The notes beneath the pieces are model-generated. The model was not told the origin of the DNA. It made no database searches and saw only the letters and a program-made list of their open reading frames with translations. The position numbers and the translations under genes were made by a program. Of a DNA stretch of 64,000 bases, positions 57,021-64,000 are shown piece after piece (positions within the stretch are counted from its first letter, which is position 1; each line of letters opens with the position of its first letter). Origin of the DNA: Candidatus Binatia bacterium (GTDB lineage Bacteria > Desulfobacterota > Binatia > HRBIN30); contig JAKLJW010000009.1 in assembly GCA_023150935.1 (NCBI GenBank), positions 62,001-126,000 of the forward strand. The letters are read 5' to 3'.

Positions 57021-57476
57021 ATGGCAGATGCTCACAGGACCGTACCGATCGGCATTCCACGGCTGCTACTGGTCGAGGACAACGCCGACGACGCCGAGCT
57101 GACCCGCCGGGCTCTCGCCCGTGCGCACATCGGCAACGAACTGACCCTCGTGACCAACGGCGAACAGGCTCTCGACCTCCTCTACCGGCAGGCGCTGAAC
57201 GAAACCGAGGAGGTCGGGTTCATTCTTCTCGATCTCGGCCTGCCGGGCATGCATGGCCGCGAGGTGCTGGAGCGCATCTGGAGCGATCGCCGCCTGCGAC
57301 ACATACCGGTGATCGTCTTGACGGGATCGGCTAGCGACGAGGACATGCTGCGCAGCTACAAGTCGGGTGCCGTCGCCTTCCTGCGGAAGCCGGTCGAGGT
57401 CGACCGCCTCATCCATGCCGTCAGCGAGCTGCCCGAGTATCGATTGCTCATCGCGCGGGTAAAGACCTCCGCCTGA
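57021..57476 (+). CDS. Single-domain response regulator (CheY/Rcp1-like)
   Basis: 151 residues, receiver domain only. Acidic pocket EDNADD, phosphoacceptor Asp in FILLDLGLPGMHG, conserved Thr in VIVLTGSASDED and Lys in AFLRKPVEVDRL. The NADDAELTRRAL start and YRLLIARVKTS end resemble Rcp1-type regulators that pair with phytochrome-like or PAS kinases. No output domain. A PAS histidine kinase starts 5 kb away; pairing is speculative. Confidence 0.93.
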   Translation: MADAHRTVPIGIPRLLLVEDNADDAELTRRALARAHIGNELTLVTNGEQALDLLYRQALNETEEVGFILLDLGLPGMHGREVLERIWSDRRLRHIPVIVLTGSASDEDMLRSYKSGAVAFLRKPVEVDRLIHAVSELPEYRLLIARVKTSA

Positions 57477-57487
57477 ACGCAAAGGTC

Positions 57488-58723
57488 TCAGCCGTAGGCC
57501 CGACTGACGAACCAGAACACGCCGAGGGCGAGCACCGCGGCCGAGCCGCCTTCGATGATTCCGACGCGAAAGCGGCCCGCCCGTGCCGTGGTGCCCCACC
57601 GCAGCAGCGGCCAGACCGCCGCGACCACGGCTAATTGCCCGACCTCGACGCCGGCGTTGAACCCAAACAGGGCGGCCACGGCGCGGTGCGGGGGCAGACC
57701 CGCTTCGCCGAGCACTGCGGCGAAACCGAAGCCGTGGATCAGGCCGAAGATGAACGCAATCGCCCAGCGCAAGTGACTCGCGTGGGCAGAGCGGTGCAGC
57801 ATCCCGAAATAGCACAACGTGAACAGCGCCAGACCGGTCAGGCTGATCGCCGGCACGCGCCCGAACCCGGCCACGGCAACACCGGCCAGCAGTGCCAGGG
57901 TGGCCGCAATGACCACCGGCACCAGCGGACCGCGATCGCCCACCAGCCAGACGTTTTCTGCCGCAACCATCGCGATCGACAGCCCGATCAGCGCCTCGAC
58001 CGGCGCGGCCGCCGGCTGCAGGATGCCAAACGCCGATAGCCCGAGCGTGATGCTATGCGCCGCCGTGAAGCCGGTGACTATCGTCACCACATCGCGCAGC
58101 GCACTGCCGACGAGCAGCAACGCCAGCAAGAAGGCAAGATGATCGTAGCCCTCGAGAATGTGCTCGACACCCAGCCGCAGGTACCCCCAGAACGTCGTAC
58201 CGCCCGTACCCGATTCCGCGCTGCCACCCCCGGACGCCGCGGCCTCGCCAAGCGACCATACTCTTTCCGTATCCGAGAGCACCCGCTCGTGCAGCGGGCC
58301 GCCGTCGCGCCGCAGGCGCACGAAGTGCAGGTGCGAAGGGGCGACCTCGAAGAGCACCGCGCTGCGGACCTCGAGCGGCGCTTCCGCCGGACAGTCGACA
58401 CGCCACTCGAAAGCCAGACGACCCGACGGAGCACGGAGCTCCCGCGGGCCGTCGCTGACCGCACACGATCGCCCGGCGGCAACGAGCTGGAGCCGTTCGG
58501 CCAGATACTCCCCCAGTCGCAGCTCGCGCTCGGGGCCGGGCTGGGATCCCCAGGAGAAGTGCGAGGCGTCCAGCTCCGACAGCCTGACCGTCACATGCGC
58601 CGTGTCGCCGCGAACGTCCCACGTCGAATAAGAGGTCGTTCGTTCGTGCGCGGTCGCCACCCCGGCGACCGCCAGTGCCACAAGGCCGACAAGCCCACCG
58701 CGGCCGCACGCGGTAAGCCTCAT
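57488..58723 (-). CDS. HupE/UreJ_2-family membrane protein
   Basis: 411 residues from the ATG at 58723. Signal peptide (LVGLVALAVAGVATAHE), an N-terminal extracytoplasmic domain of about 170 residues, then about seven membrane helices with the family hallmarks GVEHILEGYDHLAFLLALLL, GFTAAHSITLGLSAF, PVEALIGLSIAMVAAENVW and FIFGLIHGFGFAAVLGE. The conserved His residues suggest metal (Ni/Co-like) permeation, unproven for this subfamily. Start overlaps the upstream stop by 4 bp (ATGA). Confidence 0.88.
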   Translation of the reverse strand: MRLTACGRGGLVGLVALAVAGVATAHERTTSYSTWDVRGDTAHVTVRLSELDASHFSWGSQPGPERELRLGEYLAERLQLVAAGRSCAVSDGPRELRAPSGRLAFEWRVDCPAEAPLEVRSAVLFEVAPSHLHFVRLRRDGGPLHERVLSDTERVWSLGEAAASGGGSAESGTGGTTFWGYLRLGVEHILEGYDHLAFLLALLLVGSALRDVVTIVTGFTAAHSITLGLSAFGILQPAAAPVEALIGLSIAMVAAENVWLVGDRGPLVPVVIAATLALLAGVAVAGFGRVPAISLTGLALFTLCYFGMLHRSAHASHLRWAIAFIFGLIHGFGFAAVLGEAGLPPHRAVAALFGFNAGVEVGQLAVVAAVWPLLRWGTTARAGRFRVGIIEGGSAAVLALGVFWFVSRAYG

Positions 58724-59619
58724 GGCAGCGTCTCGACCACAGCGACGTCGGCACGTTCGCGCAGGTCGTCGAGGTAGCGGCGCAGAGCGCTTTCGGCTTC
58801 GCGACGGCGCATCTCGTTGGCCACCTGCGACTTGATCTCGGCAAACGGCGGCGCCGAGTCCTGCTCCACCTCGATCACCTCCAGCACGTGAAAGCCGGTG
58901 CCCGAACGGGTCGGTTCCGTAATCGTACCTGCCGGCTGGCCGAGGACACTGCGCACCACCGTCGGTCCGAGATAGTCGCTGAGCTTCCCGACCGGCAGCA
59001 ACGTGTCGGGAACGGGCGAGATCTCGGCGTCGCCGAGGGTCGCACGCACACTCGCAAAGTCCTCGCCGGCCCGCAGCCGGCGCGCCGCCTCGCTGGCGCG
59101 TGCCTGCAGCGCAGCGGTGTCGGCGCCGGGCGGCGTCCGCACCCATACCTGCCGCAGCCGCAGCCGGCCCGGTCGGGTGAAGAAATCCAGATGGGTGCGG
59201 TAGTAGGCCTCCAACTCGTCGTCGCCCGGCTGCAAGTCGGCGTACTCGGCAACCACCGAGTCGATGACCGCCGTGCTCAGATCTTTGCGCACCTTCCCGT
59301 CGTGTTGCGCGAAGCCGAGATCGAGTCCGCGTTGAACGAGAAGCTCCTCGTCGATGAGCCGGTTCAGTACCAGCGTACGGTCGCCCGGCTGCAACTGATT
59401 ACGGCGGTCCTGCGCCAACGCCGCCAGCACACGTTCGTAGTCGGCCGCGGCGATCGATACGCCGTTGACGCGGGCAACGATCCCTGCCGGCAGGGCCGTG
59501 CCGCCGGAGGCGCCCGGACCGATCAGTCCCCACGCGGCCATGATCATCCCGGCAGCGGCGCCGGCCGCCAGCACCAGCAGCGGACGGCGCCCGGAAGCGT
59601 CGTGCGGCTCAGGCTCCAT
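58720..59619 (-). CDS. Membrane-anchored parvulin-type peptidyl-prolyl isomerase
   Basis: 299 residues from the ATG at 59619. One N-terminal membrane helix (PLLVLAAGAAAGMIMAAWGL), a SurA-N-like helical chaperone region (VNGVSIAAADYERVLAAL...) and a divergent C-terminal parvulin domain (RLRLRQVWVRT...GEDFASVRATLGDAEISP...GTGFHVLEV). Likely assists folding of exported proteins. It sits between and overlaps both operon partners (11 bp upstream, 4 bp downstream), so it may be dedicated to them. Confidence 0.85.
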   Translation of the reverse strand: MEPEPHDASGRRPLLVLAAGAAAGMIMAAWGLIGPGASGGTALPAGIVARVNGVSIAAADYERVLAALAQDRRNQLQPGDRTLVLNRLIDEELLVQRGLDLGFAQHDGKVRKDLSTAVIDSVVAEYADLQPGDDELEAYYRTHLDFFTRPGRLRLRQVWVRTPPGADTAALQARASEAARRLRAGEDFASVRATLGDAEISPVPDTLLPVGKLSDYLGPTVVRSVLGQPAGTITEPTRSGTGFHVLEVIEVEQDSAPPFAEIKSQVANEMRRREAESALRRYLDDLRERADVAVVETLP

Positions 59620-61831
59620 TCGCAACCGCGAGGTAGATGGGCGACGACCACGCCCGTTCCTCGTTCTCCGCCAGGCAGTCGTCGTCGAACGGCGTACGGT
59701 AGTCGCCGTAACACGGCGACGCAACCACGCAGTTGCCCTGGCTATCGTACTTGCATCGCAGGTTGGCGGCGTTCACCGCCGGCGACGGCTCCTGAACGGC
59801 GCGCACGTAGTAGGTGGCCGGCCGGCCACCGGCGACGAAGTCCGGGTCAGTGAACTCGACCTCGCAACCCGCAGGGTCGGCCGCGCATTGAATCGTTCGC
59901 CACGGGTCCTCGATAAGATTGCCAACCGATTCGCCCGGCCGCACTTGCGGCCGAATCCGCACCACCTCGATGCGCGCGATCGACTTGCGTTCGTCGCTCG
60001 GGTTGTAGCACTCGCCGCGGCAGAGGTGCTCCATACGTTCCGCGCTGAGCGCGTTACGCACGTAGTCGGGACAGCCCGGCCGCTGCTTGAAGGCACCGAC
60101 CGCGCGCACGCGAAAGCGCGGCGGCTCGGTCAGGCGGGCCTCCGAACCCATGGGCTGGACACCGCTCGGACCGTTGAGGAGGTCGAACCATAGCAGCAGC
60201 CTGTCGCCGCTGGTGCCGTACACTTCGCGCCGCTTCAACGCGTTCCAAACCGCGTCTCGATCGCGACCGTCGGCGTGTACGGCGACGAGACCGCCCGTCA
60301 GGAAGAAAGACGCCTGCCGTTCGGTATCCAGCATGGCGAAACCGGGCAGGGTGCTGACGGCCGGATCGAACGGCACCGACTCCGGCGACGACGAGGCTTC
60401 CGGCCCGAGCACGCGTCGCCGCCAGGCGGCACTGCGCGCCCCGGTCGCTTCGGTCATGCGCCGGCGGGCGAACTCCTTGAACCCGGTGCCCGGGCGGGCC
60501 TTGTGGTTGTCGCTCGACGCGATGAAGCCGAAACGAAAACGGCGCGGATCGCCCGGATCGTCGAAGTTACTTATGGCCAGGGTATACTGCGCCGAACTCG
60601 CGGGACGGTAACTGAACGCGGGGTTGAAGCAGTCGCGACACTGGCCACAGTCCTTCCAGTCCGCCACCGTCGCGCCGGGCACCGTGCGGAACCCCGAGAC
60701 ACCGGCGGCAAGGTAGTTGGCGCGGGCCGCCGCGACCCGCCGTTCGCACTCCGCCGCCGGCACGTCGCCGCAGCGCCCACGGATGAGCTCGCCGGCTTGC
60801 CAGCAGCACGGCAGGTAGTTCCGGCTCGGAGCCGGACAGGTTGCCTGGCCGGCGGCGTCGAAGGTCACCGGACGCCAGTCGCGGTACTCCTCGGAATTGC
60901 CGTGACCGGAGAACACCTCGATCAGCGTCTGCTTCTCTGGATCGTGTTGGGCTGCCGTGAGCTGCTTATCCCAGGAGGCATCCGGCGGCGTGTAGAAACC
61001 CCAGGTCGTACCGTGCGGAATCACCAACGTGTCGAAGCCCAGTTGGGAGAGCTTTTCGTAAAGCACCTGTGGGGTCTGGGCGCGCTCGTGGCAGGACGCC
61101 GGTAGCTGCCTGGCATCCACCCCCTCCGCGCACGTCGGCACTTCCCGGCGCTCGGTAAGGAAGGTGGCAAGGTCGTAGTAGCGCTGCCGATTCGACCAGT
61201 CGAACAGCGGGAACTGCAGGCGCTGCCAGAGCGACGGCGGCTGGAGCAGTGCGCCGACCAGGCGTGGGCTGATGGCGCTGATCGGCCGGGCCGGCACCTT
61301 GTCTTCGGCGGTGTCCTTGAAGATCACGTTCTTGTGGCCGTAGTGCTCTGCGGCAGTGTTGCCTACTTGAGTCCACTCCCAACCCAGGAATGCCACCGTA
61401 TCGGGGTTTGCCGGGTCCCCCGATACGGCGTTGCACTGGCGGATCGACTCCTTCGTCTCCTCCCAGTGCCGCGGGGTAATACCCTCCGCATGGTCGTTGA
61501 TGCTCCAGAAGTCGAGGGCAGCGCAGAAACGGGCGAAATCGCAGGCGTCGGCCGGAGGATGACTGCCCTCGCCCTGCAGCATCGGCAGGCTTATCATGAA
61601 GGCGTCAACCGAAAAGGTGGTATGAACGTGCAGATCGCCGAACAGCACCTGTTGCGGCCGCGCGCCCGGCGCGAGGCGCGCTAGCGCCGCGCGGTCGCCA
61701 TTCCCCCGCGCGGCCACCGCCGCCGGCGGCACGGTCGCGCGGGTCACCTCGCCCGGCCCTTCGTGCCGGCCCTCGCAACCGACCAGGGCCATGAAAAAGA
61801 GCGCCGTCCAAGCCCATGTCCGTGTTCGCAT
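59609..61831 (-). CDS. DUF3604-family lipoprotein
   Basis: 740 residues. Lipoprotein signal with lipobox LVGC (Cys19). PHP-like metal motif FGDLHVHTTFSVDAF followed by FWSINDHAEGI and further His/Glu/Asp residues (FLGWEWTQVG, HKNVIF, IPHGTTWGF, IEVFSGHGNSE, SSDNHKARPGTGF), consistent with a metal-dependent phosphoesterase-like fold. DUF3604 is of unknown substrate. First gene of an overlapping three-gene operon with the parvulin and HupE/UreJ-like protein, an arrangement I recall from other proteobacteria. Confidence 0.88.
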   Translation of the reverse strand: MRTRTWAWTALFFMALVGCEGRHEGPGEVTRATVPPAAVAARGNGDRAALARLAPGARPQQVLFGDLHVHTTFSVDAFMISLPMLQGEGSHPPADACDFARFCAALDFWSINDHAEGITPRHWEETKESIRQCNAVSGDPANPDTVAFLGWEWTQVGNTAAEHYGHKNVIFKDTAEDKVPARPISAISPRLVGALLQPPSLWQRLQFPLFDWSNRQRYYDLATFLTERREVPTCAEGVDARQLPASCHERAQTPQVLYEKLSQLGFDTLVIPHGTTWGFYTPPDASWDKQLTAAQHDPEKQTLIEVFSGHGNSEEYRDWRPVTFDAAGQATCPAPSRNYLPCCWQAGELIRGRCGDVPAAECERRVAAARANYLAAGVSGFRTVPGATVADWKDCGQCRDCFNPAFSYRPASSAQYTLAISNFDDPGDPRRFRFGFIASSDNHKARPGTGFKEFARRRMTEATGARSAAWRRRVLGPEASSSPESVPFDPAVSTLPGFAMLDTERQASFFLTGGLVAVHADGRDRDAVWNALKRREVYGTSGDRLLLWFDLLNGPSGVQPMGSEARLTEPPRFRVRAVGAFKQRPGCPDYVRNALSAERMEHLCRGECYNPSDERKSIARIEVVRIRPQVRPGESVGNLIEDPWRTIQCAADPAGCEVEFTDPDFVAGGRPATYYVRAVQEPSPAVNAANLRCKYDSQGNCVVASPCYGDYRTPFDDDCLAENEERAWSSPIYLAVANGA

Positions 61832-61946
61832 TGGACCTCCAGAGTTGCGCCGCCTGCCATCCGCTCTCGAGTTCGAGCGTGCCTACAAGTAACAACCCGC
61901 CAGCACGAAGCCACGCGGACTGCCGCGAGTCAATCGCCGTTTCCGC

Positions 61947-61976
61947 TTGTGGCCAACTCCACACCCGGTCTACACT
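61947..61976 (+). promoter_or_regulatory. Candidate promoter for the histidine kinase
   Basis: TTGTGG (61947-61952), 18-bp spacer, TACACT (61971-61976), 42 bp before the ATG at 62019. Moderate match only. Confidence 0.3.
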
Positions 61977-62018
61977 TGCTCACCTGGGGTCATGGGACAT
62001 GTCCTGTCGGAACGCGGG

Positions 62019-64000
62019 ATGACTTACGCCGTCGCCGCGATCGTTTGTGGCCTGGCGCTCTGGGTCAAGCTGCTGGTGGGTCCAGTCGTGTTACCGGGGC
62101 CGTTTTCGACCTTTCTGCCGGCAGTGCTGCTGGCGGCGTGGGCCGGAGGAATTGGTCCGGGCGTTCTGGCCACCGCTGTATCCACGATATTGGCGTTGGG
62201 GTTTGTGTTACCCGCCGTGCCGATGCCGGGCGGATCGGGATGGACGGTCATCCTGCAAGTGGCGACATTCGTGGCGACCGGGTCAGTCGCGAGTGCGCTG
62301 GTGGGAGCGCTCCGGTCCTCGCGGCAGCGTCTGAGCGTCACCGAAGATCTTACGCGCATCAACCGGCTCCTACGCGAAGAGGTCACCGAGCGGCGCGCGG
62401 CCGAAGCCGCCCTGCGCGAGAGCGAGGATCGGTTCGCCACTGCGTTCGAGAACGCTCCCTCCGGCCTGGCGCTGGTACGATTGACCGGACAAACGGGGCT
62501 AACGTGGACCAATCGTGCCTTCCGGGAGTTGATCGGGCATGAAGACAATGCGCTCTTCGATCGCCCGTTCGCGGAAGTAATCTACGTCGACGATCGGCCG
62601 GCGGCGATGGAGGACCTCCGGCGCCTGGTGACGGGCGAGGTGAACTCGTATCGGACCGAGCGCCGGCTGGTTCATCGGTCCGGCCGGGTTTTCTGGGCGC
62701 ACGTGAGCGTCGCCATTGTCCGGCGAGAAGACGGCACACCGATCTACTTCATCTCCCAGATCGACGACATCGGCGCCCGCAAGCAAGCCGAGACCGCCCT
62801 GCGCGAATCGGAGGAGAAGTACCGGGACCTGGTGGAGAACATCAACGACGTGCTCTTCGCGATCGATCGCGATGGCGTGTTTACGTACGTGAGCCCGACC
62901 ATCCGGCAGATTACAGGGTTCCATCCCGAGGAGGTCGTCGGCCGGCATTTCTCGGAGTTCGTGCTGCCGCAATACGCCCCGGCCCTGGCAGCGGAGATGC
63001 GGGAAATGGCGGCGGGCGGTGCGGCGGTGCCGGCCGAGTTCGAGGTGCACCAGCGCTCCGGGGGCTCGCTCTGGGTAAATTCGCTCAGCCGCCCGATTCA
63101 CGTGGATGGGACGGTCGTCGGCTTCCGGGGGCGGATGTCCGACATCAGTGCCCGCAAGCTGGCGGAGGAGGCGCTGCGAGAAAGCGAAGGGAAGTTTCGC
63201 AGCCTTGCGGAGAGCACCGCCGCAACGATCTTCATCCAGCAGGGCAATCGGTTGGCATACGTAAACCCGGCGGCCGAGGCGCTCACGGGGTACTCTGCCG
63301 AGGAGCTCCTGCAAATCGATTTCTGGGAGCTCTTCGATCCCCGCTTCCGCGAGCAAGTGATGGTTCGCAGTGCCTTGCGATTCAGCGGCGCCAATGTGCC
63401 CGCGCGAGCGATCGCGAAGATCGTTCGGCGCGACGGGCAGCCCCGTTGGGTCGATTTCACTCTGACGCGCATAGAATACGAGGGCCGGGTTGCCGTGCTG
63501 GGAACGGCCATCGACATCACCGAGCGTAAGGCCGCGGAACGCGAAGCGCGGCAGCGCCAGGCCGAACTGGCGCACGTGCTACGGGTCGGCACAATGGACG
63601 AAATGGCCGCTTCTCTGGCCCACGAGCTTAATCAACCGCTGCAGGCAATGGTCAATTTCGCAACCGGATGTCTGCGCCGTATCGAGCGAGGGAAAGCGGT
63701 CGCGGCCGAACTGGTCGATCCGCTGAACCAGATCGCTAAGGAGGCGCTGCGCGCCGGAGAGATCGTCCGCCGCATCCGTCGCTTCGTGCGCAAGGCGCCG
63801 GCGCGGCGCGAACTGGTCGACATCAACGAGCTGGTCGGCGAAGCCACCCGCCTCTTCGAGCCCGAGGGTGCGGCGGAAGGTGCGACCCTCGACGTCAGGG
63901 TCGAACGCGGCCTGCCGGCGGTGGAAGTGGACTCGATCCAGATCCAACAGGTGATCCTGAATCTGTTGCGCAATGCCCTCGAGGCAATGTCGTCGACCCC
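62019..64000 (+). CDS. PAS-domain sensor histidine kinase, truncated by the right window edge
   Basis: The frame is open from ATG 62019 to the last base (660 codons), so the stop is outside. Three or four N-terminal membrane helices (residues about 1-105), a coiled linker, then three PAS domains, each opening with LRESExxF/Y (at about 132, 261 and 386); the third ends in GTAIDITERK. HisKA follows with the phosphoacceptor His535 in SLAHELNQPLQAM, and the N-box of the ATPase domain, LLRNALEAM (Asn652), lies at the edge. A FixL/DctB-like kinase; signal unknown. Confidence 0.92.
   Translation, partial: MTYAVAAIVCGLALWVKLLVGPVVLPGPFSTFLPAVLLAAWAGGIGPGVLATAVSTILALGFVLPAVPMPGGSGWTVILQVATFVATGSVASALVGALRSSRQRLSVTEDLTRINRLLREEVTERRAAEAALRESEDRFATAFENAPSGLALVRLTGQTGLTWTNRAFRELIGHEDNALFDRPFAEVIYVDDRPAAMEDLRRLVTGEVNSYRTERRLVHRSGRVFWAHVSVAIVRREDGTPIYFISQIDDIGARKQAETALRESEEKYRDLVENINDVLFAIDRDGVFTYVSPTIRQITGFHPEEVVGRHFSEFVLPQYAPALAAEMREMAAGGAAVPAEFEVHQRSGGSLWVNSLSRPIHVDGTVVGFRGRMSDISARKLAEEALRESEGKFRSLAESTAATIFIQQGNRLAYVNPAAEALTGYSAEELLQIDFWELFDPRFREQVMVRSALRFSGANVPARAIAKIVRRDGQPRWVDFTLTRIEYEGRVAVLGTAIDITERKAAEREARQRQAELAHVLRVGTMDEMAASLAHELNQPLQAMVNFATGCLRRIERGKAVAAELVDPLNQIAKEALRAGEIVRRIRRFVRKAPARRELVDINELVGEATRLFEPEGAAEGATLDVRVERGLPAVEVDSIQIQQVILNLLRNALEAMSST

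Overview
The window is 64 kb of GC-rich, gene-dense bacterial chromosome carrying about 46 supportable protein genes. I found no rRNA, tRNA, CRISPR array or phage structural gene. Gene content suggests a Gram-negative, soil- or sediment-type heterotroph: an outer-membrane barrel, lipoproteins, Tat-exported enzymes, a dockerin-like secreted protein with a TP-rich linker, CRTAC1/FG-GAP proteins, multihaem cytochrome c, a DUF1800/DUF1501 pair, and a phosphotransferase/DUF6285 pair with acyl-CoA dehydrogenase. The overall style recalls Candidatus Binatota / former deltaproteobacterial metagenome genomes. That assignment is an inference from gene content, not a database match.

Layout. 1-2945 (minus): a truncated lipoprotein and a dockerin/PPC-repeat secreted protein. 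3068-14354: a housekeeping block with ligA, acylphosphatase, a Ca2+/Na+ exchanger-like protein, a panE-JAMM peptidase overlap pair, a B12-binding radical SAM enzyme, purM, two small zinc-ribbon proteins, a sugar nucleotidyltransferase and galK. 14445-18253: a phosphotransferase and a DUF6285 gene, separated by a two-gene restriction-modification cassette. 18189-23637: an ArsN2-like acetyltransferase, a PDZ-7TM-GAF-adenylate cyclase, a lipoprotein alpha/beta hydrolase and an SDR. 23938-33315: a giant 11-repeat DUF1800 protein with its DUF1501 partner, a beta-helix protein and a TSP3-repeat secreted protein. 33351-34605: a PemK/MazF toxin-antitoxin module flanked by rearranged direct repeats, one of which copies the 3' end of the neighbouring gene. 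34542-37510: a Tat-exported amine oxidase fused to cytochrome c, a REP-like element and a radical SAM enzyme.

37686-49302 is the most unusual block. It holds six same-strand, tightly spaced genes: an outer-membrane barrel, a CRTAC1 protein, a membrane-anchored pentahaem cytochrome with b-type-like helices, a second CRTAC1 protein, a nitrilase-family hydrolase, and a 1169-residue TPR/FG-GAP lipoprotein. Together they look like a cell-envelope redox or extracellular-substrate system that I cannot match to a characterised pathway.

49498-53508: a MATE exporter, then a TetR-DUF6125-acyl-CoA dehydrogenase operon with a perfect palindromic operator over the TetR start codon. 53579-64000: a GPH/MFS symporter, an M28 peptidase, a CheY-like regulator, an overlapping DUF3604-parvulin-HupE/UreJ operon, and a three-PAS histidine kinase that runs off the right edge.
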